A stretch of 64,000 nucleotides of DNA from Pandoraea cepalis (GCF_902459665.1 NZ_CABPSL010000005.1:186001-250000), one strand, 5' to 3'; shown: positions 30,380 to 38,989, numbered from the stretch's first letter. The notes: generated by a model from the letters alone, not told the origin. Program-made: numbers and translations.

Positions 30380-31489
30380 ATGCCCCTACCCTACCTGCTG
30401 CTCGACCATCTCTGTGTAAATTACGAGACTGCCGGCCACGTCCACACCGCGGTACGCGACTTGTCGCTGTCGCTGGCGCGTGGCGAGATCGGCTGTCTGC
30501 TCGGCCCGTCCGGCTGCGGCAAGACGACGGTGCTGCGCGCCGTGTGCGGGTTCGAGCCGTTGGCGGGCGGGCGCATCGTGCTCGATGGTCACGAAGTCGC
30601 CAACGCGCAGTTCAGCGAGCCGCCGGAGCGTCGCCACGTCGGTGTTGTGTTCCAGGACTACGCGCTGTTCCCCCATCTGGACGTTGCGCGCAACATCGGC
30701 TTCGGCATCGGGCGCATGGCGCGGGGCGAGCGTCAGGCGCGGGTGGAGGGGCTCGCCGAGCGCGTGGGGCTGGCGGGGGCGTTGAAGAAGTACCCTCACG
30801 AACTCTCTGGCGGTCAGCAGCAACGCGTAGCGCTCGCGCGCGCCCTGGCCCCCGCCCCGGCACTGCTGTTGCTCGACGAACCGTTCTCGAACCTCGATCT
30901 CGATTTGCGCGAGCGTCTGGCGGTCGAGGTGCGGGAGATCATCCAGGCGAGCGGCGCGACGGCGATCCTTGTCACCCACGACCAGCATGAAGCGTTCGCA
31001 ATGGCCGATCGCATCGGGGTCATGCATGCGGGGGCCATCGCTCAGTGGTCGCCCGCGCACGAGTTGTGGCGCATGCCCGCCAATCGTGTGGTGGCGGATT
31101 TCATCGGACGCGGCGCGTTGATACCCGGCACCTTCCGGGGCAATGCCAACGGTGGCGGCATCTCGCTGGAACTTGGGGAACTGGCCGTCTCGCCCATGCT
31201 GGCCGACAAGCTGCTGCGCAGCGCCGCCAGGGACACGTATCCCGTGAGCGTCGACGTTTTGCTGCGCGCAGATGACATTGCCCACGACCCGGCGAGCCCA
31301 TTCGAAGCGACGCTGGTACGGCGTGCGTTTCGCGGGGCCGATCAGCTTTACACGCTTCGTCTGGCGTCGGGTCGCGAAGTGATCGCTCGCGTGGATAGTG
31401 AACTGGCCCACGAGGCGGGCGAGCGCGTGGGCGTACGCCTGACGGTCGAGCATCCGGTGGTTTTCGCGGCGAGTGTCGCCGACGTCTGA
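30380..31489 (+). CDS. ABC transporter ATP-binding protein (FbpC-like)
   Basis: This 369-residue ATPase has Walker [10 protein letters not shown] (about 42-50), signature [15 protein letters not shown], Walker [13 protein letters not shown] and the H-loop VTHDQHEAF. The C-terminal third (about 240-369) is a TOBE-type regulatory domain, as in FbpC/PotA. It should energise the divergent FbpB-like permease. The substrate-binding protein is not in the window. Confidence 0.9.
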   Translation: MPLPYLLLDHLCVNYETAGHVHTAVRDLSLSLARGEIGCLLGPSGCGKTTVLRAVCGFEPLAGGRIVLDGHEVANAQFSEPPERRHVGVVFQDYALFPHLDVARNIGFGIGRMARGERQARVEGLAERVGLAGALKKYPHELSGGQQQRVALARALAPAPALLLLDEPFSNLDLDLRERLAVEVREIIQASGATAILVTHDQHEAFAMADRIGVMHAGAIAQWSPAHELWRMPANRVVADFIGRGALIPGTFRGNANGGGISLELGELAVSPMLADKLLRSAARDTYPVSVDVLLRADDIAHDPASPFEATLVRRAFRGADQLYTLRLASGREVIARVDSELAHEAGERVGVRLTVEHPVVFAASVADV

Positions 31490-31548
31490 CCCTCGCGCAG
31501 CACGGCGTTCCCCGGAGGCTGGTAAAATCCGGCAAAACGGATGGGCCT

Positions 31549-32343
31549 ATGAAACAGTACCTAGACTTCATGCGCCATGTACTTGAACATGGCACAGACA
31601 AGACCGACCGAACCGGCACGGGCACGCGCTCGGTGTTCGGCTACCAGATGCGCTTCGACCTGCAGGAAGGTTTCCCGCTCGTCACCACCAAGAAAGTGCA
31701 CATCAAGTCCATCGTGCACGAACTCCTGTGGTTCCTGCAGGGCAGCACCAACGTGCGCTATCTGCAGGAAAACGGCGTGTCCATCTGGAACGAATGGGCC
31801 GATGCCGAGGGTGAGCTCGGCCCTGTCTACGGCGCGCAGTGGCGCTCGTGGCCGACGCCCGATGGCGGCCATATCGACCAGATCACACAGCTCGTCGAGC
31901 AAATCCGCACGACGCCCGACTCGCGCCGTCTGATCGTGTCCGCCTGGAATGTCGGAGAGATTCCGCGCATGGCGCTGCCGCCGTGTCATGCGTTCTTCCA
32001 GTTCTATGTGGCCGACGGCAAGTTATCGTGCCAGCTCTACCAGCGCAGCGCGGATATTTTCCTGGGTGTGCCGTTCAACATCGCGAGCTACGCGATGCTC
32101 ACGCACATGATGGCGCAGCAGACCGGGCTCGAGGTGGGGGATTTCGTCTGGACGGGCGGCGACTGCCATCTGTACAACAACCATCTCGAGCAGGTTCGCA
32201 CGCAGCTTGCGCGCGAGCCGTTGGCGCTGCCGACGCTCGAGATCTCGCGCAAGCCCGATTCGATCTTCGATTACCGTTTCGAAGACTTCCATATCACGGG
32301 ATACGAAGCGCATCCGCATATCAAGGCGCCGGTGGCCGTATGA
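31549..32343 (+). CDS. thyA: Thymidylate synthase
   Basis: ThyA makes dTMP from dUMP using methylene-tetrahydrofolate. The 264-residue length is exact for the short ThyA type. The catalytic cysteine is in [35 protein letters not shown] and [10 protein letters not shown] bind dUMP. The stop overlaps the folA start by 4 bases (ATGA), so the two are translated together. Confidence 0.98.
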   Translation: MKQYLDFMRHVLEHGTDKTDRTGTGTRSVFGYQMRFDLQEGFPLVTTKKVHIKSIVHELLWFLQGSTNVRYLQENGVSIWNEWADAEGELGPVYGAQWRSWPTPDGGHIDQITQLVEQIRTTPDSRRLIVSAWNVGEIPRMALPPCHAFFQFYVADGKLSCQLYQRSADIFLGVPFNIASYAMLTHMMAQQTGLEVGDFVWTGGDCHLYNNHLEQVRTQLAREPLALPTLEISRKPDSIFDYRFEDFHITGYEAHPHIKAPVAV

Positions 32344-32828
32344 CGATACTGACGCTGGTGGTCGCACGCGCCGAGAATGGCGTGATCGGGCGGGACAATC
32401 AATTGCCGTGGCGTCTGCCGGAAGATCTTGCTCATTTCAAGCGCGCGACGCTGGGCAAGCCAATCGTGATGGGACGCAAGACGTTCGATTCGATCGGTCG
32501 TCCGTTGCCGGGTCGGCGCAATATCGTGGTGTCACGCAATCCCGATTTGAAGATCGATGGCTGCGACGTGGCCGGGTCGCTCGTCGACGCGATGCGGCTG
32601 TGCGTGGGTGTCGAGGAAATCTGCCTGATTGGCGGGGCGCAGTTGTACGCGGAGGCGCTGGCAAGCGCGGACAAGGTGATCGTCACGGAGATCGCCAAGG
32701 CGTTCGAAGGCGACGCGCATTTCCCGGATCTGCCTGCCGCCCAATGGCGCGAAGCGACGCGCGAGACCCATCACTCGCCGGCGCCCAATGACTTCGACTA
32801 CGCGTTCGTGACTTACGAACGGATTTGA
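32340..32828 (+). CDS. folA: Dihydrofolate reductase
   Basis: FolA regenerates tetrahydrofolate after the thymidylate synthase reaction. The 162-residue protein starts [17 protein letters not shown]. The active site includes [15 protein letters not shown], with the acidic residue of the PED turn, and [19 protein letters not shown] binds NADPH. The ATG at 32340 overlaps the thyA stop. Its 3' end overlaps the convergent speD gene by 16 bp, so no room is left for a terminator between them. Confidence 0.97.
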   Translation: MTILTLVVARAENGVIGRDNQLPWRLPEDLAHFKRATLGKPIVMGRKTFDSIGRPLPGRRNIVVSRNPDLKIDGCDVAGSLVDAMRLCVGVEEICLIGGAQLYAEALASADKVIVTEIAKAFEGDAHFPDLPAAQWREATRETHHSPAPNDFDYAFVTYERI

Positions 32829-33301
32829 TGTGATGGGGTGCACGTCGCACGCGGCTCACCTCGCATGACGGCGGTCATGCGCAGGGTGCACTGTGGGAAG
32901 GCGTCGCAAAACGTGCGAAGTATCTTCTCCGGATCGCAAGCGTCACCGCATGTGAAGGCGTCGAAAAATGCCCGCCCTTCCTCGGGGTAGGTATGTAACG
33001 AGACATGTGACTCTGCGAGCAGCATCAGCACCGTGACGCCCACCGGCGCGAATTGAAAGTCCATGGTTTTGACCAATGTCGCCCCCGAGCGCGCAATGCC
33101 CATTTCCAGAAGCGAGCACAGATATGGGGCGTCGTCGAGCGCTCCGGGGTCAAGTCCGTGCAGGTCAGCGAGTACATGCCTGCCGTGAAAACCGTAGGCG
33201 CCACCGTGACCACATTGACCGTCCTCCCCCTCGTGTGGGCCAGCGGGCACGTCGAGCACTCCATGAGCCCCGCCGGCCGGAGCGCGTCGCTCACTATGCA
33301 T
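32813..33301 (-). CDS. speD: S-adenosylmethionine decarboxylase proenzyme
   Basis: The enzyme cleaves itself to form a pyruvoyl group and then decarboxylates SAM to the aminopropyl donor dcSAM. The 162 residues include the self-cleavage site in [13 protein letters not shown], where the serine becomes pyruvoyl, and FFDAFTCGD with the catalytic cysteine. It is the short prokaryotic type. The family core begins at [13 protein letters not shown], so the first ~35 residues are an unusual extension rich in Gly, Pro and His. The ATG overlaps the stop of the transporter gene by 8 bases (ATGCATAG), implying coupled translation. It is the last gene of the peptide/radical SAM operon. Confidence 0.88.
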   Translation of the reverse strand: MHSERRAPAGGAHGVLDVPAGPHEGEDGQCGHGGAYGFHGRHVLADLHGLDPGALDDAPYLCSLLEMGIARSGATLVKTMDFQFAPVGVTVLMLLAESHVSLHTYPEEGRAFFDAFTCGDACDPEKILRTFCDAFPQCTLRMTAVMRGEPRATCTPSHQIRS

Positions 33302-34580
33302 CGATCACCTCGCACCCTCTTCTCTCCCGACGAGCAACCGATAACGCACCTACTGCGCACGCGCCGATCACCAGCAATCCATTGCAGACCAAACCGCCAG
33401 ACAGGCTGCCGATACCGACCAACAGGCCGGCCAGCACCCCCGAGAATGCTTCCCCCGCGTTGGCGAGCGTGGAGAACACGCTGAAGTGCGTGCCAATGCG
33501 CTGGGGCGGCGAATACCGTTGTATCAATGTCGCCAGAACAACGTCGACACAGGCGCCGGAAATGCCCATCGCGAAAGCGATCGATAACAGCCACGGTAAT
33601 TTGTCGGTGAGCGGCATCAGCGCCAGAAAGCCACCGTAAATCGACCAGTAGCCAAGCAGTTTGATAGGACCGATGCGTCGGGGACGTCGGGCAAATACGG
33701 CAGCGCCGGCGATGGTGCCGGCGGCGATAACACTCGCGACCAGCGCGGCGGCGCCGGTCGTTCCGCCGACCTGCATGGCCCACGCCGGAATCATCACGCG
33801 CAGCGCCGCCCCGACGAACAAGATGCAGACAGATGACATGACAATCGCACTGAACAGCGCCGGGCTGCGCGCAATGTCTCGGCATGCCACCCACCACGAT
33901 GTCCACGCACGGTCTACGCGCAGCCGCCAACTGGCCGCCACGGCCTCGTTCGCCTCGTCGGGTGTGCGAGCGGGCGCGAAGCGTGCATGCGCGCCGCGCG
34001 GAATGCGCCACAGGATCCAGCAGGCAACGACGTAAGTCAGCGCGTCGAACGCCACGACCCACGTCAGCGAACCGCCCCACAGGAGCAACCCAGCCAGCGC
34101 CGGCCCCACCGCAGCGCCCACCTCCACCGATATCTGTGTCATGCCGTTGGCCGCCACGAGGTGCCGCTGCGTCACGAGCCGTGGAACACTCGCCTGAAAC
34201 GCCGGTTGGAACAGCGTTCGGAACGTGGTCATGGCGCAGCCCGCGAGCGCCAGCCCCAGCGGTCCGAGTCCGTCACAGGCGATCGCGCCTGCCAGAACCG
34301 CCGTAATCGCGCCGCGAGCCACGTCGCAACCGAGCATCACGCGTCTGGCATCCATGACGTCGGCGAGTCTTCCCCCCAATGGGCCCGCGACGAAATACGG
34401 AACGAAGCGCAGGAAATAGATCCACCCTACCCACTGCAAATCGCCCTGCGTCACGGCCAACGCGAGTAGGACGAAGGCGAGTTCGTGCGCGCCGTCCCCG
34501 GTCTTGGAGATGAGATCGGCGATCAATACGCGGGTGAACAACGGTTCTGCCCGCACAAGAGTGGTTAAGGGAACCGTCAT
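33294..34580 (-). CDS. MFS exporter, DHA3/EntS-like
   Basis: This 428-residue protein has 12 predicted helices. The N-terminal half has LISKTGDGAHELAFVLLALAV and GPLGGRLADVMDARRVMLG (motif A), in the style of EntS and macrolide efflux proteins (MFS_3 family). Such carriers export siderophores or antibiotics. It starts 6 bp after the radical SAM gene and its stop overlaps speD, so the three genes form one transcript. It most likely exports the product of the operon. Confidence 0.88.
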   Translation of the reverse strand: MTVPLTTLVRAEPLFTRVLIADLISKTGDGAHELAFVLLALAVTQGDLQWVGWIYFLRFVPYFVAGPLGGRLADVMDARRVMLGCDVARGAITAVLAGAIACDGLGPLGLALAGCAMTTFRTLFQPAFQASVPRLVTQRHLVAANGMTQISVEVGAAVGPALAGLLLWGGSLTWVVAFDALTYVVACWILWRIPRGAHARFAPARTPDEANEAVAASWRLRVDRAWTSWWVACRDIARSPALFSAIVMSSVCILFVGAALRVMIPAWAMQVGGTTGAAALVASVIAAGTIAGAAVFARRPRRIGPIKLLGYWSIYGGFLALMPLTDKLPWLLSIAFAMGISGACVDVVLATLIQRYSPPQRIGTHFSVFSTLANAGEAFSGVLAGLLVGIGSLSGGLVCNGLLVIGACAVGALSVARRERRGCEVIDA

Positions 34581-34586
34581 GGATCG

Positions 34587-35984
34587 TCAATGTGCAAAGC
34601 GTAGTTCGCTGATGTCCATGGATCGCTCGCCAGGTGCCAACTGCGTAACCACGAGACGATTGAGCATGGCCCGCTCGCGCGACGGCATCAGGTACACCAT
34701 CATGTTGACGTACCAGTGCCAACCCAGTCGGGTCAAGCGATAGCTCTCGGCAGCGTCGTCGACCAGCCCCGCTTCGATCAGACGACGCAGTCGGTCGCAT
34801 ACATCCTCCGGGACTTTAGACAAGTCCACGAGACGTTTTTCCACGGCACCGTGATATGGCAATCGCAAGATGAGGGGACGTGCATAGTCCAACGCGGGCT
34901 CATGCTCACTGACGGCCGTCGGCAATTGCCCTTGCCCGAGCGTCTGATGATAGATCGCTCTCGAATGCGTGTTGGTCATGACGTGGCCGAACACGGCGCT
35001 AATCGCATTGACGCCAAAACCCAGCAAATCGCAATCGTCATAGCCATAGACGTGCTCGTGGTACACAAAGGAGTATTCGGCGCTGACAACCGTATCAGGA
35101 GAGCATCGGCCACGGACGTAGCCATGTCCGTTATGCGGCGAAAATCCCGCATGCCTCATGAATTCGTCAGCGAGAAGACGCATCGAAAACTTGCGTGCGG
35201 CCGACGTCGGAGAATACCCCGCCTTGGCGATCTTGCGATGCAATGTCACCTGCGTCATGACGTTATCAATTGGATAGACGTCAATGTTGGTTGTGCGCAT
35301 CGCGACTGCCTGCTCCAGATCGCGCAACAGCATGTCCTCATCCGTTCCGCTCATACCGTAGAGCAGGTCGAACGATTGGTAGGGAAAGCGCGACGTCAGG
35401 CACTGCGTGGCCGCGTGCACCTGATCCAATGTGGCCGTCAAGTCAAACATCTCGCGCCAACGCGGATTGAACGTCTGCAAACCGAAGCGTGGATGCGTAA
35501 CGCCAATGTCCTGCATGGCGCTCGCCTTCTCTTCCGTCAGACTTTTCACCTCGATTTCAAAGGAATACTCCTCGATGCGAGAAAGATCGAAGTGACGCCG
35601 AATACTTTCGCCAATACGTCGTATTTGCTCCGGCGATAACAAACTCGGCGTACCGCCACCGAAAAAGATCGCCCGCACAGGAACCGCTCGAAGATCGACC
35701 ATCGCCGCCTTTAACTCGATCTCTTTGAGCAAGTCCACGACATAATTCTCAATGACATCGGCGTTACGAAATGTCCCTCGCGTGAACGGGCAAAAACTGC
35801 AAATCGTCTCGCAAAACGGAATATGAAAATACAAGGCGCGCGATGTGGCGTGCTGGCTCCCGGACCGCAATGCCTTTCGCACAGACGCGCCTTCGCGTGC
35901 AGCCCGCTGTCCGGGAAAAAAGAAGTTGTAGATCGGAAATTGCCTGTCGAACTTGAGCAACGGCGCATCCGAGAACAATTGCAT
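34587..35984 (-). CDS. HemN-like radical SAM enzyme
   Basis: The enzyme uses a 4Fe-4S cluster and SAM. The cluster motif is in YFHIPFCETICSFCPF, with cysteines C58, C62 and C65 counted from the start at 35984. GGGTPS (109-114) binds SAM, and a HemN C-terminal domain follows (LGFGVNAISAVFG, then SYRLTRLGWHWYVNMMVYLMP). At 465 residues it is longer than HemW. It is not a clear HemN or HemW: no haem gene is near and the sequence around the fourth cysteine position differs. HemN-like proteins outside haem synthesis include class C radical SAM methylases. I prefer ATG 35984, with GAGGA 5 bp upstream; an ATG at 36038 lies in the loop of a hairpin. Confidence 0.85.
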   Translation of the reverse strand: MQLFSDAPLLKFDRQFPIYNFFFPGQRAAREGASVRKALRSGSQHATSRALYFHIPFCETICSFCPFTRGTFRNADVIENYVVDLLKEIELKAAMVDLRAVPVRAIFFGGGTPSLLSPEQIRRIGESIRRHFDLSRIEEYSFEIEVKSLTEEKASAMQDIGVTHPRFGLQTFNPRWREMFDLTATLDQVHAATQCLTSRFPYQSFDLLYGMSGTDEDMLLRDLEQAVAMRTTNIDVYPIDNVMTQVTLHRKIAKAGYSPTSAARKFSMRLLADEFMRHAGFSPHNGHGYVRGRCSPDTVVSAEYSFVYHEHVYGYDDCDLLGFGVNAISAVFGHVMTNTHSRAIYHQTLGQGQLPTAVSEHEPALDYARPLILRLPYHGAVEKRLVDLSKVPEDVCDRLRRLIEAGLVDDAAESYRLTRLGWHWYVNMMVYLMPSRERAMLNRLVVTQLAPGERSMDISELRFAH

Positions 35985-36023
35985 GGGATCCTCAATGAGA
36001 AGCGGCCTGCCGATGAGTCGTGT

Positions 36024-36052
36024 GCGCGTCTCCCTCATGAAGGAAGACGCGC
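36024..36052 (-). promoter_or_regulatory. Hairpin between the peptide gene and the radical SAM gene
   Basis: Perfect 8-bp arms GCGCGTCT (36024-36031) and AGACGCGC (36045-36052) flank a 13-base loop, with two more C-G pairs possible. No T-run follows, so it is not a full terminator. It may act as a processing or stability element or as an attenuator. Such hairpins often let a precursor peptide be made in excess over the downstream enzymes. Confidence 0.7.
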
Positions 36053-36064
36053 CCGTTGGACGGG

Positions 36065-36139
36065 TTACCAGGCGACCGCGCGAACGTCGTCCATCTCGCC
36101 AGCGTCCGAAAAATCAAACTCGTTCAGGATCATGTCCAT
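36065..36139 (-). CDS. 24-residue peptide, candidate precursor for the adjacent radical SAM enzyme
   Basis: On the minus strand a GAGGT ribosome site lies 6 bp before ATG 36139. The reading frame gives 24 residues and a TAA at 36067-36065. The peptide begins MDMILNEFDFSD, has seven Asp/Glu and one Arg, and ends VRAVAW. Size and charge are like PqqA or MftA precursors rather than a random ORF. It is the first gene of the operon, 80 bp upstream of the radical SAM start. An alternative is a regulatory leader peptide. I recognise no known family. Confidence 0.55.
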   Translation of the reverse strand: MDMILNEFDFSDAGEMDDVRAVAW

Positions 36140-36583
36140 GCCATTACCTCGCAATGATTGAATGAATGAGAGTTACGTGGGTATTGCCAATGCACGTTGG
36201 CGTCCTTGAAGTGTGTCGACAGAAGAGCCTTCAGTTCGAGGCATACGGCCAAAGAACGTGAGTTGATCGTCTGCTGCGTCACTTTCGGAGAACGCAGGGT
36301 CAGACTAAGCGCACGGCGGCACTTCGCAAATACGTAACAAATACGGTGACGTGGGGTCCGAGCGTCTTTCGGAAAGTGCTGACACAACCATAATTGGGAA
36401 ACATCCGAATTCCTTGGCGCGTTATCTTCCGAACGCTTCGACGGCCGCGTTGAAAAGTCGAGCGGCGAAGCAGATTCGTCGATTCATCGCGATGCATGCG
36501 GCATGGGCACGCCAGCCGGTAAATCGTTCAAATGGGAGGCAAATTCACATCAACGGCCCGCGCGGCCAAGGAGAGGAGATGAC
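36140..36583. promoter_or_regulatory. Divergent control region of the peptide operon and the PAS-LuxR gene
   Basis: This is a 444-bp non-coding region of lower GC than the surroundings. It holds a direct repeat CAAATACG at 36327-36334 and 36338-36345, one helical turn apart. On the minus strand the repeat abuts TTGCGA and, 16 bp on, TAGTCT, a weak -35/-10 pair. This layout fits an activator site. An 85-residue ORF at 36130-36387 overlaps the peptide in another frame and is not believed. Confidence 0.45.
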
Positions 36584-37315
36584 ATGCCAGCCGACCTACC
36601 CGCTGAACTCCAGAAATTCTTCGACGATGCTCCCGGATGTTGGGGATGCAAGGACGCGAATTCGTCGTTTCTTTATGCGAATGCCGCATACGGTAGGCTG
36701 ATCGGATTGCCGTCGCATCTCGAGGTGATCGGCCGTTCCGACTTCGATATGCCTGGCAAGACAGTCGAATGCGCTGCAGAATTTCAGGCGCAAGACCGCG
36801 TAGTCATGGACAGCCGCTGCGCGCGGCGCATTTTTGACTGGCATCCCTACCGTGATGGAGAGTGGCAGGCACACATATTCAGCAAGATCCCGTTGATGAA
36901 CGCGGCTGGTGAAGTGGCCGGCACGATTTTTCACGGTGAGGATCTATCGCAATTTCCCAGTTTCCATTTGCTGGGGACACTGCTATCCCGCGGGCATCAT
37001 GCGGGAAGTCGTAGCGAGGCAAATGCGCAGACCAGCTATGTTGTCGACACCTGCAGCACCTTCGAGCCGGCACTCAGTCCTCGTATGCGTGAGGTGCTGT
37101 TTTTTACCCTGCGGGGATGGAGCGCCAAGATGATCGCCCGAGTCCTGGCCCTATCTCCGAGAACGATAGAGGCACACACTGACGCCCTGCGGCAGGCATT
37201 TCAGGTTCACAATCGCTCGCAACTGATTGACGCGGCCATCGTCGCTGGACACTTCACGAGAATTCCCGCATCGCTATTCAATCGGCAGTTGTCACTGATG
37301 CTGAGTTCGACATGA
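36584..37315 (+). CDS. PAS domain LuxR-type regulator
   Basis: This 243-residue regulator has an N-terminal PAS sensor (about 8-125; FFDDAPGCWGCKDANSSFLYAN, GRSDFDMPGK) and a C-terminal LuxR/GerE helix-turn-helix (about 170-235; LSPRMREVLFFTLRGWSAKMIARVLALSPRTIEAH). The start at 36584 is preceded by AAGGAGAGGAG; an upstream ATG (36503) is rejected. PAS-LuxR proteins often switch on secondary metabolite genes. It faces the peptide/radical SAM operon, so it is the probable regulator. Confidence 0.88.
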   Translation: MPADLPAELQKFFDDAPGCWGCKDANSSFLYANAAYGRLIGLPSHLEVIGRSDFDMPGKTVECAAEFQAQDRVVMDSRCARRIFDWHPYRDGEWQAHIFSKIPLMNAAGEVAGTIFHGEDLSQFPSFHLLGTLLSRGHHAGSRSEANAQTSYVVDTCSTFEPALSPRMREVLFFTLRGWSAKMIARVLALSPRTIEAHTDALRQAFQVHNRSQLIDAAIVAGHFTRIPASLFNRQLSLMLSST

Positions 37316-37354
37316 CGCGCTGCGACAACGCTCATGCCGAACGCATAGCAACAT

Positions 37355-37401
37355 AGAAAAAGCGGCGTCGACACGCTATCGTCAGATAACCTGTCGACGC
37401 C
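37355..37401 (-). terminator. Rho-independent terminator of the liv operon
   Basis: A perfect 9-bp inverted repeat, GGCGTCGAC (37364-37372) and GTCGACGCC (37393-37401), spans a 20-nt loop. On the minus strand it is followed by GCTTTTTC. Confidence 0.7.
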
Positions 37402-37475
37402 ACCTCATCGACATCGTCCCTGCCTCTCAGGAAAGCTCGGGGCAAGCACGCACGCCCCTGCTCCACCGCCGGACC

Positions 37476-38189
37476 TCAACCGCCCAGATACGCTTCGAGC
37501 ACACGAGGATTGCCCAGCAGATTGCGCCCCGTGTCTTCGAGCACCACCTTGCCGGTCTCGAGCACGTAGCCGTGTTGCGCAATCTTCAGCGCCTGGCGCA
37601 CGTTCTGCTCGACCAGAAAGATGGTCAGCCCCTCAGCGTTGATTTCCTTGAGGGTGCTGAAGATGCCCTGCACGATGATCGGCGCGAGCCCCATCGACGG
37701 CTCATCGAGCAGCAATAGACGCGGCCGCGCCATCAACGCACGACCAATCGCCAACATCTGCTGTTCGCCCCCCGACAAGTTGCCAGCCATCTGCTCGATA
37801 CGCTCGGCAAGCCGTGGGAAACGCCCCAGCACCTTGTCCAGATCCGCCTTCACGTTCTGCTTGTCGCGACGCGTGTAAGCGCCAAGCTCCAGATTCTCGC
37901 GCACGGACATCGTCGTGAGCGTGGCACGCCCCTCGGCCACCTGCACCAGCCCGCGCTGCACGATCTTGTTCGGTGCCAGACCGCCGACATCCTCGCCTTC
38001 GAAGAGAATCGTGCCCGCCTGCTTCTTGATGAGCCCCGACAAGGCGAGCAGCGTCGTGGACTTGCCCGCGCCATTGGCGCCAACGAGCGAGGTGATCTCA
38101 TGCTCGCGCAACGAAAAATCGACGCCCTTCACGGCCTCGATATGCCCATAGGCCACCTTCAGGCCCTTCACTTCGAGCAGCGCGCTCAT
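37476..38189 (-). CDS. livF: Branched-chain amino acid ABC transporter ATPase LivF
   Basis: This 237-residue ATPase has Walker A GANGAGKSTTL (about 36-46), signature LSGGEQQMLAIGRALM, and the LivF ending RNLLGNPRVLEAYLGG. It overlaps livG by 4 bp. It is the last gene of the liv operon and energises LivHM together with LivG. Confidence 0.95.
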   Translation of the reverse strand: MSALLEVKGLKVAYGHIEAVKGVDFSLREHEITSLVGANGAGKSTTLLALSGLIKKQAGTILFEGEDVGGLAPNKIVQRGLVQVAEGRATLTTMSVRENLELGAYTRRDKQNVKADLDKVLGRFPRLAERIEQMAGNLSGGEQQMLAIGRALMARPRLLLLDEPSMGLAPIIVQGIFSTLKEINAEGLTIFLVEQNVRQALKIAQHGYVLETGKVVLEDTGRNLLGNPRVLEAYLGG

Positions 38190-38989
38190 GCCTTGTCCTC
38201 CGCGCCGGCCGCGAGGGCAGCCGCATCGTCGTCATCGTCATCGCGGCCGAGATAGGCCTCGATGACCTGCGGGTTGTGCTTGATCTCGTCCGGACTGCCT
38301 TCGGCGATGATGCGTCCGAAGTTCAGCACGGCGATGCGCTCGCACAAGCCCATCACAAAACGCATGTCGTGCTCGATCATGAAGATCGTGTAACCGCGCG
38401 CCTTGATGTTCTCGATCTCGCTCATGAGATCGACCTTCTCGCCCGTGTTCATGCCGGCCACCGGCTCGTCGAGCAGCAACAGCTTGGGCTCGGTCGCCAG
38501 CGCCCGGGCCAGTTCGAGCTTGCGCTGATCGCCATAAGACAGGTTGTCGGCGATGTCATGCGCCTTGTGATCGAGCTTGACCCAAGAGAGCAACTCATGC
38601 GCGCGTTCGCGCGAGCGCTTCTCCATCTCTCGATACCCTGGCAGCGAGAACAGCAGGCCCGCCGGGCCATACGAGAGATGCCGGTGCATGCCGACCACCA
38701 CGTTCTCGATCAGCGTCATCTCCTTGAAGACACGAATGTTCTGGAACGTGCGGGCAATGCCGCGCTGCGTAATCTTGTGCGGCTTCTGCCCCACCAGACT
38801 CTCGCCGTCGAACGTAATGCTGCCGCCCGTGGGCTGCAACAGCCCGGTGATCAGATTGAAGACGGTCGTCTTACCCGCCCCGTTCGGGCCGATCAGGCCG
38901 AAGATCGTGCCTTGCGGCACCTCGATGTTCACGTCCTGGAGAACGTGCAGGCCACCGAATCGTTTGGAAATATTGGAAAGCTTGAGCAT
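38186..38989 (-). CDS. livG: Branched-chain amino acid ABC transporter ATPase LivG
   Basis: This 267-residue ATPase has Walker A GPNGAGKTTVFNLITG, signature LSYGDQRKLELARALA (the LSYG variant normal for LivG) and LLLLDEPVAGMN. The acidic tail GRDDDDDDAAAL is longer than in enteric LivG. The 4-bp overlap with livF shows coupling. Confidence 0.95.
   Translation of the reverse strand: MLKLSNISKRFGGLHVLQDVNIEVPQGTIFGLIGPNGAGKTTVFNLITGLLQPTGGSITFDGESLVGQKPHKITQRGIARTFQNIRVFKEMTLIENVVVGMHRHLSYGPAGLLFSLPGYREMEKRSRERAHELLSWVKLDHKAHDIADNLSYGDQRKLELARALATEPKLLLLDEPVAGMNTGEKVDLMSEIENIKARGYTIFMIEHDMRFVMGLCERIAVLNFGRIIAEGSPDEIKHNPQVIEAYLGRDDDDDDAAALAAGAEDKA

Noticed and set aside
36130-36387. 85-codon minus ORF upstream of the radical SAM gene
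   Set aside because: It overlaps the better-supported 24-codon peptide in another frame, has no ribosome site and an odd Cys/His/Arg mix.
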